Below, in pieces: positions 19,605 through 27,883 of a stretch of 64,000 bases of DNA. Every line of letters starts with the position of its first letter. The first letter of the stretch is position 1. The position numbers and the translations under genes were made by a program. The notes under the pieces are model-generated. The model worked only from the letters and a program-made list of their open reading frames with translations. It did no database searches and was not told the origin of the DNA. The stretch comes from Bacteroidia bacterium (GTDB lineage: Bacteria; Bacteroidota; Bacteroidia; B-17B0; Aurantibacillaceae), in assembly GCA_026003255.1 (NCBI GenBank), contig BPGX01000002.1, positions 560,155-624,154 on the forward strand. The letters run 5' to 3'.

Positions 19605-21212
19605 ATGATTAAAAGAATTTATATAGTAGCGACGATTCTTGCCTTGAGTATTATAGCATTGATTAGTATTCAAGTTTATTCTATTTATGAAGATTATCAA
19701 ATTAAGCAGGAAAAGTTTTCACATCAGGTGAGTGCAGCTCTGGTGAATGTGAGTAAAAATTCTAATAAATTTATTCAGGGAAATTTAGTAGTAAAAAAAA
19801 TCAATTATCGTTCACAAGGTGTTACAGTCCAGAGCAAAAATCAAAACAACTCAGAAGATTATAGAATTCGTCTGTTTGAAGAATTAAGAACCGACTCCAA
19901 TGGTTATACATCTTCCAGATACATTCACAAAGAAATTCCTTTTGATTCATTTCATATCAAAAAAGCATTATTTAAATCTTTATTACCTGTTAGTTTAGGT
20001 TCTACTGTTGCCCCACAAAAAAAGCAGGAAATTAAAAACATTCATCCTGAAATGATTAAAAGCAAAAATGAAGTGGTGAATGATATTTTTGATGAATCAA
20101 TTAGCATTAATGTTTATAACAATTTTTCTCCCCAAATTGATACCAATAGATTAGATTCTATTCTTCGTTTGGAATTACATAACAATGGTATTAAAACAAA
20201 GTATTGTTATGATTTAAAGAGCGCTCTACCTTATATAAATCTTAATAAAACTCAAATTACTGATAATTCACCACTTATCAATGAAAATGAAAATAATATA
20301 GAATACAGTGTCAATCTTTTTCCTGCTAATGTTTTTGTTGCACCTGTTTATTTAACGCTCAAATTCCCACATCAAAAAAGATATATTCTTCGTGAAATGT
20401 TTTTTTTACTACTACTTTCTATTATCATTATTGCTGTTTTGGTATCGTCCTACATTTATTTTTTATCTACTATTTTTCAACAAAAAAAACTTGCAGACAT
20501 CAAAAACGATTTTGTGAATAATATGACACACGAACTTAAGACCCCAATTGCCACTTTGAATTTAGGAATACAATTTTTTAGCGATAAATCTATACAGAAA
20601 ACACCCGAGGCAGAAGAACGAACCCTTAAAATAATGTCCAATGAAGTAAAGCGTCTCCATCAATTAGTGGAAAGCATTTTGACTTCAGCCACACTTGAAA
20701 GAGCAGAAGTGAAAATTAAATTCTCAAAAGAAAACATCCACGAGATATTAAACGAGATTGTTCAAAATACACGACTGGTAGTAGAAAGCAAAGGTGGAAA
20801 TATCATTGCTGAATTAAACGCTCAAAAATTCTGTGCAGAAATTGATAAAACGCATTTTTCAAATGTAATCAACAACTTAATTGATAATGCCATAAAATAT
20901 TGTAGAGAAGCACCAGAAATTAAAATTACCACTCGGTCAGACCATAAAGGAATTTATATTTCCATCAAAGATAATGGAATAGGCATTCCAAAAGAACATC
21001 AAAAGAAAGTATTTGAAAAATTTTACAGAGTTCCAACAGGAAATACACATAATGTTAAGGGATTTGGTTTAGGATTATTTTATGTTAAAAAAATTATTGA
21101 ATTACACCACGGATATATTACTTTAGTTAGCGAACCAAATAAAGGCAGCACCTTCACCATTTTTATCCCCTTCTCTCAAAAGTTCAGCGAAAATAATACA
21201 AACAATTGTTAA
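19605..21212 (+). CDS. sensor histidine kinase (RprX-like)
   Basis: Membrane sensor kinase of 535 residues, using the ATG at 19605 that follows the promoter; an in-frame start at 19578 lies upstream of the -7 box and is rejected. One transmembrane helix at about residues 4-24, a periplasmic sensor region of about 240 residues with no recognisable domain, a second helix (REMFFLLLLSIIIIAVLVSS), then the HisKA domain with phospho-acceptor His309 in NMTHELKTPIATL. The HATPase domain has the N box NVINNLIDNAIKY, G1 IKDNGIGIP and G2 GFGLGLFYVKK. The response regulator follows 54 bases later, so the pair forms one operon. The layout is like RprX/RprY of Bacteroides; the signal is unknown. Confidence 0.9.
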   Translation: MIKRIYIVATILALSIIALISIQVYSIYEDYQIKQEKFSHQVSAALVNVSKNSNKFIQGNLVVKKINYRSQGVTVQSKNQNNSEDYRIRLFEELRTDSNGYTSSRYIHKEIPFDSFHIKKALFKSLLPVSLGSTVAPQKKQEIKNIHPEMIKSKNEVVNDIFDESISINVYNNFSPQIDTNRLDSILRLELHNNGIKTKYCYDLKSALPYINLNKTQITDNSPLINENENNIEYSVNLFPANVFVAPVYLTLKFPHQKRYILREMFFLLLLSIIIIAVLVSSYIYFLSTIFQQKKLADIKNDFVNNMTHELKTPIATLNLGIQFFSDKSIQKTPEAEERTLKIMSNEVKRLHQLVESILTSATLERAEVKIKFSKENIHEILNEIVQNTRLVVESKGGNIIAELNAQKFCAEIDKTHFSNVINNLIDNAIKYCREAPEIKITTRSDHKGIYISIKDNGIGIPKEHQKKVFEKFYRVPTGNTHNVKGFGLGLFYVKKIIELHHGYITLVSEPNKGSTFTIFIPFSQKFSENNTNNC

Positions 21213-21266
21213 AATATTTTTTAAATCATACATTTATTTCTTATTTTTATCACAAAATTTAAGATT

Positions 21267-21983
21267 ATGACAGAAATTAAAAATGCAAAAATTAGAATAT
21301 TATTAGCAGAAGATGATGAAAATTTATCGTTTGTTTTGGAACAATATCTGATACAAAAAGGATTTGAGGTAACGGTTAAATCAAACGGACAAGATGCTTT
21401 TGATACATTTTGTAAAAAAACATTTGATTTAGTGATTTTAGATGTAATGATGCCAAAAATGGATGGCTTTTCTGTAGCCAAAAAAATCCGAGAAGTCAAT
21501 GAAGATGTACCAATCATCTTTTTAACAGCCAAAAGTCAGAAAGAAGACACATTAGAAGGATTTAATGTGGGCGGGGATGATTATATTACAAAGCCCTTTT
21601 CAATGGATGAACTCATCGCTCGCATTCACGCCGTGTTGAAGAGAACCAATGTGTTCAAAGCCATTGAATCTGACCAGAGAGTGTTTGAAATTGGAGAATA
21701 TACGTTTCGTTATGATGAAAAACTTTTGATACATAATCCTTCCAAGGAGAAAATTAATTTGACTACCAAAGAAACGGAACTACTGAGATTATTTGCCATA
21801 CATAAGAATGACTTATTAGATCGTTCTTTTGCTTTAAAATCTGTATGGGGAGAAGATAGTTATTACAACAGCCGTAGTATGGATGTATACATTGCTAAAC
21901 TTAGAAAATATTTAAGTAAAGATTCTAATATCAGCATCGTAAATGTCCACGGCAAAGGATTTAAGTTGTATGTAAAGGAGTGA
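21267..21983 (+). CDS. OmpR-family response regulator (RprY-like)
   Basis: 238 residues. The receiver domain carries the acidic pocket LLAEDDENLSF, phospho-acceptor Asp59 in LVILDVMMPKMDGF, the conserved Thr in IIFLTAKS and Lys in DDYITKPFS. The C-terminal winged helix (about 135-236) has LTTKETELLRLFAIH and RSMDVYIAKLRKYLS, typical of OmpR/PhoB DNA-binding domains. It should be phosphorylated by the adjacent sensor kinase and act as a transcription factor; targets cannot be inferred here. Confidence 0.93.
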   Translation: MTEIKNAKIRILLAEDDENLSFVLEQYLIQKGFEVTVKSNGQDAFDTFCKKTFDLVILDVMMPKMDGFSVAKKIREVNEDVPIIFLTAKSQKEDTLEGFNVGGDDYITKPFSMDELIARIHAVLKRTNVFKAIESDQRVFEIGEYTFRYDEKLLIHNPSKEKINLTTKETELLRLFAIHKNDLLDRSFALKSVWGEDSYYNSRSMDVYIAKLRKYLSKDSNISIVNVHGKGFKLYVKE

Positions 21984-22152
21984 AAAAATTAGGGAAATTA
22001 ACAAGATTAAATTCAACTTTTCCAGTCAAACGTTATCTGTATAATTTTACAAATGTTCTTTATGAGGTTAGTATTGGTTTTTAAATAGAATAATGTCGTA
22101 AACTTAAATTAGAAGTAAGAGTGTAACTTTTTTTGTCCGAAAAATCTTCAAA

Positions 22153-23052
22153 CTACTCCAACCATTCAACTTCCACACCGCCTTTTTTTACTTTTAATCT
22201 TATGTTTCCTCCGTGAATAAAAGCATAATTATCTTTAATGTGCCCGGCAGGGAAATTAAAACAAACAGGATAATCATACTCCTTAACAGCATCGTAAATA
22301 ATCTCTTCTGCTGTCTTTCCAAAAGGAATAGTATTATCTTTCATATCTGTAAACCCTCCCACAATCAAACCTTTCAATCTCATTAAAACACCCGCCCGTT
22401 TCAATTGCATCACCATTCTATCAATGTGATACAGATATTCATCCACATCTTCCATAAATAAAATTTTATCTTCAAAATTCAATTGTGAAACGCTACCATT
22501 CAGCGAATAAAGCACCGATAAATTGCCACCCACTAATGTTCCACTGCATTCTCCTTCTCTATTCAATGGATGCCATGGGATGAAATAATTGATTTTTTCT
22601 CCTCTCAATATTTTGAATAAACTATCCGTTGCTTCTAATGACTGATGAAATAAAACGGGCATGGTAGAATGTACACTTTGTACACCTAATTGAAACAAAT
22701 GTGCGTGTAATACCGTAATATCGCTAAATCCACAAATCCATTTCGGATATTTTTTTAATGGTGTAAAATCTATCCTATCAATGATGCGTACGGTACCATA
22801 GCCACCACGAGCAATCAGTATTGCTTGTATATCTTTTCTTTCAATAAGCTCCTGAAACGCTTCTGCACGAACTATATCTTCTCCTGCAAACTGATGAAAC
22901 AACGAATAAATGTTTTTTGCCAGAACAACCTTAAATCCTTTCTTTTCAATAAAACTTATGGCAAATTGCAAATCTTCCGGAGACACTTTTCTTGCCGTTG
23001 CTGCAATGGCAATTGTATCTCCTTTTTTGAGATAAGGCGGTTTTATAAACAC
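22153..23052 (-). CDS. S66 family LD-carboxypeptidase
   Basis: 299 residues. Family S66 serine peptidases remove the terminal D-Ala from cytoplasmic murein tetrapeptides during cell-wall recycling; some relatives (MccF) cleave microcin-type peptides instead. Recognisable are the N-terminal KPPYLKKGDTIAIAATA, the ILIARGGYGTVRIIDRID segment, the nucleophile Ser in WICGFSDITVLHAHL, the GTLVGGNLSVLYSL loop and the late GHIKDNYAFIHGG region with the catalytic His. No signal peptide, so cytoplasmic. It lies 11 bases downstream of the dehydrogenase gene on the same strand and is probably co-transcribed with it. Confidence 0.9.
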   Translation of the reverse strand: MFIKPPYLKKGDTIAIAATARKVSPEDLQFAISFIEKKGFKVVLAKNIYSLFHQFAGEDIVRAEAFQELIERKDIQAILIARGGYGTVRIIDRIDFTPLKKYPKWICGFSDITVLHAHLFQLGVQSVHSTMPVLFHQSLEATDSLFKILRGEKINYFIPWHPLNREGECSGTLVGGNLSVLYSLNGSVSQLNFEDKILFMEDVDEYLYHIDRMVMQLKRAGVLMRLKGLIVGGFTDMKDNTIPFGKTAEEIIYDAVKEYDYPVCFNFPAGHIKDNYAFIHGGNIRLKVKKGGVEVEWLE

Positions 23053-23063
23053 TGTATTATTGG

Positions 23064-23981
23064 TTATACAACAACAGGATTATGTTTTCTAAACTGCGGT
23101 GCAACTATCAATTCTTTGCTGTCTTTATTTGAATAATCATAAAAGCCCATTCCGGATTTAACGCCAAGATTACCAGAATCCACCATCTTTACCAATAAAG
23201 GACAGGGAGCATACTTGGGATTTCCGTATCCTTCATATAATACACGCATAATATATAAACATACGTCTAATCCAATAAAATCTGCCAGTTGCAAAGGCCC
23301 CATCGGATGCGCCATACCTAATTTCATAATAGTATCAATTTCTTCAACGCCCGCAATGCCTTCGTACAGTGTGTAAATCGCTTCGTTAATCAAAGGCATC
23401 AATACCTTATTGGAAACAAATCCCGGAAAATCATTTACAGTAACCGGAACTTTTTGAAGCGCTTTCGCTGTTTCAGTAATAACTTGATTAGTAGTAGATG
23501 AAGTTTTGAAACCATTAATAATTTCCACCAACTTCATCATCGGCACGGGATTCATAAAGTGCATACCAATCACTTTGTCGGGTCTTTTGGTAACAGCGGC
23601 TATTTTAGTAATAGAGATAGATGAAGTATTAGACGCTAAAATACAATGTTCTGGAGCCAGTGCATCAATTTTTTTGAAAATGTCTAATTTGATGGTTGGG
23701 TTTTCGGTAGCTGCTTCTACAATTAAATCTCTGTCTGTAACGGCGTTATCAATGTTTGTAAAAGTTTTAATCCGGTTTAATGCTTGTTGTTTATCCTGTT
23801 CCGTTAGAATGTTCTTAGCAATTTGTCTGTCCATGTTTTTGGAAATCGTTTGCAATGCTTTTTGCAAGGCCTGTTCGTTAATATCAATGAGATGTACATC
23901 GTATCCATATTGCGCAAAAACATGAGCAATACCATTACCCATTGTTCCACTTCCAATTACAGCCACTTTTTGTATTTTCAT
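23064..23981 (-). CDS. 3-hydroxyacyl-CoA (3-hydroxybutyryl-CoA) dehydrogenase
   Basis: 305 residues, a single-domain-pair enzyme of the Hbd/FadB2 type that interconverts 3-hydroxyacyl-CoA and 3-ketoacyl-CoA with NAD(P). The Rossmann dinucleotide site is VAVIGSGTMGNGIAHVFAQ with Asp (HLIDINEQAL) favouring NAD. Later motifs are LASNTSSISITKIA, MHFMNPVPMMKLVEI with the catalytic His, and the C-terminal FPGFVSNKVLMPLINEAI. It could act in fatty-acid oxidation or butyrate-type metabolism; no other pathway gene is adjacent. A consensus promoter lies upstream. Confidence 0.92.
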   Translation of the reverse strand: MKIQKVAVIGSGTMGNGIAHVFAQYGYDVHLIDINEQALQKALQTISKNMDRQIAKNILTEQDKQQALNRIKTFTNIDNAVTDRDLIVEAATENPTIKLDIFKKIDALAPEHCILASNTSSISITKIAAVTKRPDKVIGMHFMNPVPMMKLVEIINGFKTSSTTNQVITETAKALQKVPVTVNDFPGFVSNKVLMPLINEAIYTLYEGIAGVEEIDTIMKLGMAHPMGPLQLADFIGLDVCLYIMRVLYEGYGNPKYAPCPLLVKMVDSGNLGVKSGMGFYDYSNKDSKELIVAPQFRKHNPVVV

Positions 23982-24004
23982 AACTTTAAGTTTTTAATTG
24001 GCAG

Positions 24005-24036
24005 CAAAAGTAAAGGAATTCTTTTTATACAACAAA
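24005..24036 (-). promoter_or_regulatory. full Bacteroidota promoter for the hydroxyacyl-CoA dehydrogenase gene
   Basis: On the minus strand TTTG (24036-24033) and TACTTTTG (24012-24005) are 20 bases apart, with the ATG at 23981. Confidence 0.7.
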
Positions 24037-24073
24037 AGTAATGGAAAACAATTGAAACAAAAAAAGAAGAAAG

Positions 24074-24155
24074 TACCCGGAGGGGGACTTGAACCCCCAC
24101 GCCTTGCGGCATACGCCCCTCAAACGTACGTGTCTACCAATTCCACCATCCGGGC
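24074..24155 (-). tRNA. tRNA-Leu (anticodon GAG)
   Basis: The minus strand folds as a class II tRNA: acceptor GCCCGGA pairing with TCCGGGT, D arm GTG/CAC with GGTAGA, anticodon stem TACGT/GCGTA with loop TTGAGGG (anticodon GAG), a long variable arm GCC-GCAA-GGC, and T arm GGGGG-TTCAAGT-CCCCC. The first acceptor pair is G-U rather than G-C, and the 3' CCA is not encoded. A short open frame across this region is not a gene. Confidence 0.93.
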
Positions 24156-24169
24156 ATTGATTGGCACCG

Positions 24170-24177
24170 CAAATTTA
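24170..24177 (-). promoter_or_regulatory. -7 box for tRNA-Leu
   Basis: The minus strand reads TAAATTTG, 14 bases upstream of the mature tRNA 5' end. The nearest -33-like TTTG (24212-24209) is 31 bases away, longer than usual. Confidence 0.45.
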
Positions 24178-24356
24178 CATTAAATTTTTCAATCCTTACA
24201 CTGTAATACAAAATTTTTATGATATTTCAAATCCATATAAAATTTTATCTAATTAAAATCCAACTAATAAAAGTTAATTCCAAATCATTCATTAAACATT
24301 TCTCAAATGTTGTGCATTTCTTTATAACTGCTACTCTTAGAGATTTTTTTGTTTCC

Positions 24357-24378
24357 ACCCTTCCACAGGTGGAAGGGT
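24357..24378. repeat. perfect 10-bp hairpin, not an obvious terminator
   Basis: ACCCTTCCAC and GTGGAAGGGT form a perfect inverted repeat with a 2-base centre. Neither strand has a T run directly after it, so it does not look like a classical terminator. It sits in the 680-bp noncoding gap between tRNA-Leu and the B12 operon. Confidence 0.6.
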
Positions 24379-24402
24379 AGTTTTAAAAATAAAGAATAAG
24401 CT

Positions 24403-24439
24403 CGTCATTACGAGGAAGCATCGCTTCCGAAGCAATCTG
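24403..24439 (+). repeat. REP-like CGTCATT...GAAGCAATCTG palindromic repeat unit
   Basis: The unit opens CGTCATTACGAGGAAGC and closes CGCTTCCGAAGCAATCTG, with an internal hairpin GGAAGC-ATC-GCTTCC at 24414-24428. From memory this form (CGTCATTGCGAGG...GAAGCAATCT) is a widespread intergenic repeat in many unrelated bacteria. Only this copy is seen in the window. Confidence 0.65.
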
Positions 24440-24480
24440 TTGTAAATACATATAAATTCTATTGAATAATTTGGATTTAA

Positions 24481-24771
24481 CCCAGATTATGCAATAGAAC
24501 TAATGAAATTTGAATTGACTGTAAAATCAAACATCTTATTTTAACCGCTAAGGACACCAAGAAAATTAACAAAGTTCACAAAGTCCTGATACATTTTGCC
24601 ATCGGAAAACACTTTGTGGGCTTTACGAAAAAAAACTTTGAGCACTTCGCGGTTTGAAATAAATTAAATACTAAAATAATTAAAACCAATTTGGTGATGA
24701 GTATTTTTGTTGAAACCTCAATAAAACAAAGCAATGTATACCGTATGCTAATTTTTAATGCATAATTTGGG
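24481..24771 (+). repeat. MITE-like dispersed repeat, copy B, with 5-bp target duplication
   Basis: A 291-bp element from CCCAGATTATGCAATAGA to TAATGCATAATTTGGG. Its ends are imperfect inverted repeats, and TTTAA flanks it directly on both sides (24476-24480 and 24772-24776). The interior shares AACAAAGTTCACAAAG and AACCAATTTGGTG with the other copies. It has no coding capacity. It lies directly downstream of the B12 operon. Confidence 0.8.
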
Positions 24772-24776
24772 TTTAA

Positions 24777-24816
24777 TAAAAATTTCATATTTATTAATTC
24801 TCTTGCATAATCTGGG
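24777..24816 (-). repeat. truncated MITE end in inverted orientation
   Basis: Reversed, this 40-bp piece reads CCCAGATTATGCAAGAGAAT and onward, matching the 5' end of the full copies. It abuts copy B head-on, so two element ends meet here. Confidence 0.6.
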
Positions 24817-24837
24817 TTAAAAAACTCCTTTCCTTCT

Positions 24838-25887
24838 TCACTCAACCCAAAAATCAGATGCATTAATACCTGCCTTGAAAATGTGTATCAATTGTCCCTC
24901 TTTATTATATCTGTAAATAGTAGAATTTTGAATATAATCCATTGCATCGCTTAAATATAAATTATCATCAAAATTGCTCCAAGCTATACCATAAAAATTT
25001 CGACCATTGCTGGCAATAAAATGTTGTGAAGGTAATGCATTAGCATTTATATTCATTTTGAAAACATCTTGATTAATGAAAAACAAATTTTCTCGTTTAC
25101 TGTCTATAATTAAGTGATGTGGTGAAGCGTTGGACGAAAATGAAAAGTATTTTTCAATTTGATGATTAATAGGATTGATTTGATACAATACGGCATTCTG
25201 ACCAATGTTGTTATCACCACTACTTAACACCCACAATTTATCATTTTTGTCTAATACAATACCACTGGCATATTTCCCAACATTAATGCTGTCTATAATT
25301 TGATCATTCAACACATCAACGACATATAGATAATTTTTATACATATTCGTTACAAATACTTTATTGTAAAATTGAATCATTCGTTCTGTCCAGCCAGTAC
25401 AAGGAATGTAGGATGTAATTTGTTTTGTGATTAAATTTACTATTGCAATTTTATTTGCATACAAATCACTTACATACGCCTTGCTAAATGAAACCGGCAG
25501 AATGTAACGTGGAGACACAAAACCCATTATGTTTTGTTTTACTTTAAAATCATCAGCATTCAACACTACTACTTTTCCAGAATTATTAACTACCAGATAA
25601 AACTCATTCCCAATTTTATGAATACTTTGACACACATCTCCTAATGTTTGATCAGGATTTTGTGTTTTAAAAATATCACATACTACCTGCTTACTTTCAG
25701 GATCATATAAGGAAACAGAAGCATTGTTGTACATAAAATTTCCTTCATTAGTAATATACACTTTATGTAAACCTTGAATACTAACATTTCCGTTTGAAAC
25801 GATGGTGGGCTTATCTTTTACACACGCACTAAAAATTAGCGTAAAACTAATTGCAAGAACATAAAATATAGTTATTGTTTTTTTCAT
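24838..25887 (-). CDS. BtuG-like surface beta-propeller lipoprotein (cobalamin capture)
   Basis: 349-residue lipoprotein with signal peptide and lipobox FSAC; the residues after Cys (VKDKP) carry Lys/Asp, as in Bacteroidota surface-export signals. The body is a YncE-type propeller with repeating blades such as KVYITNEGNFMYNNASVSLYD, VVVLNADDFKVKQNI, AIVNLITKQITSYI, YLYVVDVLNDQIIDSINVG and KLWVLSSGDNNIGQNAVLYQ. In Bacteroides thetaiotaomicron BtuG is a surface propeller lipoprotein that binds B12 tightly and works with BtuB (established knowledge). Here it is the last gene of a cobalamin-riboswitch operon containing btuB, which supports the same role; B12 binding itself is an inference. Its ATG overlaps the previous stop by 4 bases. 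Confidence 0.8.
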   Translation of the reverse strand: MKKTITIFYVLAISFTLIFSACVKDKPTIVSNGNVSIQGLHKVYITNEGNFMYNNASVSLYDPESKQVVCDIFKTQNPDQTLGDVCQSIHKIGNEFYLVVNNSGKVVVLNADDFKVKQNIMGFVSPRYILPVSFSKAYVSDLYANKIAIVNLITKQITSYIPCTGWTERMIQFYNKVFVTNMYKNYLYVVDVLNDQIIDSINVGKYASGIVLDKNDKLWVLSSGDNNIGQNAVLYQINPINHQIEKYFSFSSNASPHHLIIDSKRENLFFINQDVFKMNINANALPSQHFIASNGRNFYGIAWSNFDDNLYLSDAMDYIQNSTIYRYNKEGQLIHIFKAGINASDFWVE

Positions 25888-26861
25888 TCTTTAATAAGTT
25901 TAATACTCCTTCTATTATTTCGGATTTCTATTAATGCAAAATATTCACCCCTTGGAAGATTTGATAAATCAATATTTTCAAATGATTTGTCGCTTTCTAT
26001 ATTTAAAACACTTTGTCCACTCATATCTGTGATTGTAAGATGGATCTTTTCACTATTATTATTTTTTATGAAAATATTTTCAGCAAAAGGATTGGGAAAA
26101 ATTTGAATATTCAATAAACTTTGCCATTCTTCAATGCTATTTGTTTTCTGATGAATGACCCCAACTGCATCTAAATCAAAACCGCAAGATGCAAAAGGTG
26201 TAGGCCATGGATCATTGATGATAGTTCCATTTTTATCGTACGTTCCGTATTGAGCATTTATACTTCCTACAACATCTATAATTTTAATGTGCGTTATATT
26301 CTGAATGTCTAAACCCGGAATACCGGATAGTTCTTGCAAATCAAAAGGGGTCCCATAATTTACCAGATATTTTCCTGCCAGATTGTTGATTTTTCTGCAA
26401 TCCATATTCGCTGCATTATCGTATTGTGGAGAAATTGGTAAATAACTTTCTGCGGGAAGGCGGTAAAAATTAATTCCATCACTGCTAACCTCAACAAACG
26501 CCAGTTCTAAAAAGGTTCCATTAAAAGAATTTTCAAACACAGCAAAATCCCATCCAGGACCATCGGTTATTGGAACAGAAAACGTAAGAATAGCGTATCC
26601 ACCATCACCCAAACTTACAACACCTGTTCCATCCGCTTTTCCAATCGCTTTGCTACTATCACCAATTGAAGCAAAACCTAATGAAGGATTACTAATATCC
26701 ATATATCCACGCACCACTTTGCAGGAAGTAGCCCATCCAACAAAAATACTACTATCTTTATGAATAGCCGTTGTAGAAGGGTCTCCCACAGGGCCGGCAA
26801 ATTGTGCTATACCCTGTGAGAGAAAATGTAAACAGAATATTGCGGTTATTAATTTTCTCAT
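25884..26861 (-). CDS. secreted B12-operon protein with T9SS type A tail
   Basis: 325 residues. Signal peptide with cleavage at GIA|Q, a single beta-rich domain (about 20-235) with GDGGYAILTFSVPITDGPGW, DFAVFENSFNGTFLELAFVE and VSSDGINFYRLPAES, then a type A T9SS tail (IQIFPNPFAENIFIKN to GEYFALIEIRNNRRSIKLI). The domain matches a family usually labelled 'cell surface protein' that I recall from Bacteroidota cobalamin loci; its function is not known to me. Start and stop each overlap the neighbouring genes by 4 bases, so it is translationally coupled inside the B12 operon and is probably a surface-attached partner in corrinoid capture. Confidence 0.8.
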   Translation of the reverse strand: MRKLITAIFCLHFLSQGIAQFAGPVGDPSTTAIHKDSSIFVGWATSCKVVRGYMDISNPSLGFASIGDSSKAIGKADGTGVVSLGDGGYAILTFSVPITDGPGWDFAVFENSFNGTFLELAFVEVSSDGINFYRLPAESYLPISPQYDNAANMDCRKINNLAGKYLVNYGTPFDLQELSGIPGLDIQNITHIKIIDVVGSINAQYGTYDKNGTIINDPWPTPFASCGFDLDAVGVIHQKTNSIEEWQSLLNIQIFPNPFAENIFIKNNNSEKIHLTITDMSGQSVLNIESDKSFENIDLSNLPRGEYFALIEIRNNRRSIKLIKE

Positions 26862-27853
26862 TGTTTTATAATCAAATGTTTTTCGACAAGATTATCTTTT
26901 GAAATTTCTACAATGTAACTTCCGGTTTCGTAATTCGTCATCAAAATTTCAATGGGTTGATGAATAGTACCATTTACTGAAATCTCTTCAAGTGTATTAC
27001 CAAGAATGTTGATTACGCGAATTTTATACCAACCATTTTCTGAGATTTTTATCATCAATTTATCCTTTACCGGATTTGGAAATACTTTTGTATTTAATGC
27101 AGAATAAGAAGAAATTCCCGCTGTTCCAGAAGTGGTAAAATTATCAATGCTAAAGAACGTGGGCGTGTTAATACCATAAGGTCCTACATCCGATGAATAC
27201 ATAAAAAATTGAATGCTATCTACAGATCCCAAACTACTACAATCTACCCATTGCCAGTTCCAGACAATATAATCTAAACTATTATTGGAAAAGCGATAAT
27301 CCGCCAGATAAAATTCAACGCTATCATTCAACATCACGCCATTTTTGTATCCTTTGATAGTAACTTTGAACCAATCGGGGTAAGAACCCTGTGGACATCC
27401 GCACCCTGTGCCTGTTGTGTCTCCGAATGCGCGAGAAAAGGAATTACCGTATTTCATTACTTTGGCTGCATAGGTCGTATTGGTGATATAAAAACCATCT
27501 ACAATTTGATATGGTGATTTTAAAACGATGGTCGCATAATTTTGACCGGTGACATAATAGTTGGAGTTGCTGTAACCCTTGTAGGCGATACATCCGTATA
27601 AGTTGCTGTAATTACCATTTGTAGAATCATTCACGTTAGTATAAGCCATGCCTTCGCTCCAATAACTCCATTGGTTATTCCAGTTGTAGCGGAAGACAGC
27701 ATTAGCCGTTTGCCAATCTGCCCCAGTTGTGTCTTTGTAAAATGAATTGTTGGGCAGTGAGAAACTTTCAAATGTTTCAGTGTACGTTTGGGCTTTAATA
27801 CTAACTATCATTGCCCCAATGAGTGCGGCTGTTGTGAAGATTTGTTTTTTCAT
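26858..27853 (-). CDS. DUF4465-like secreted protein with T9SS type A tail (B12 operon)
   Basis: 331 residues. Signal peptide cleavage at IKA|Q, then YTETFESFSLPNNSFYKDTT and WSYWSEGMAYTNVNDSTNG, which resemble the DUF4465 family; the later WVDCSSLGSVDSIQFFMYSS and TPTFFSIDNFT also fit. A type A T9SS tail follows (TKVFPNPVKDKLMIKI to YIVEISKDNLVEKHLII). DUF4465 genes commonly accompany btuB in Bacteroidota B12 loci, as far as I recall; the biochemical role is not something I can state. It is the second gene of the riboswitch operon, 30 bases after btuB, and overlaps the next gene by 4 bases. Presence of a T9SS tail instead of a lipobox is notable. Confidence 0.8.
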   Translation of the reverse strand: MKKQIFTTAALIGAMIVSIKAQTYTETFESFSLPNNSFYKDTTGADWQTANAVFRYNWNNQWSYWSEGMAYTNVNDSTNGNYSNLYGCIAYKGYSNSNYYVTGQNYATIVLKSPYQIVDGFYITNTTYAAKVMKYGNSFSRAFGDTTGTGCGCPQGSYPDWFKVTIKGYKNGVMLNDSVEFYLADYRFSNNSLDYIVWNWQWVDCSSLGSVDSIQFFMYSSDVGPYGINTPTFFSIDNFTTSGTAGISSYSALNTKVFPNPVKDKLMIKISENGWYKIRVINILGNTLEEISVNGTIHQPIEILMTNYETGSYIVEISKDNLVEKHLIIKQ

Positions 27854-27883
27854 TGTTTTAGATTTTAAAGGTTTATGATGCTA

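Noticed and set aside
23998..24183. Short plus-strand reading frame of 61 codons
   Set aside because: It lies across tRNA-Leu on the opposite strand; the translation has no protein-like features.
24281..24330. Possible fifth MITE end (CCAAATCATTCATTAAA...)
   Set aside because: Similarity is limited to about 20 AT-rich bases with mismatches, and no partner end is seen.
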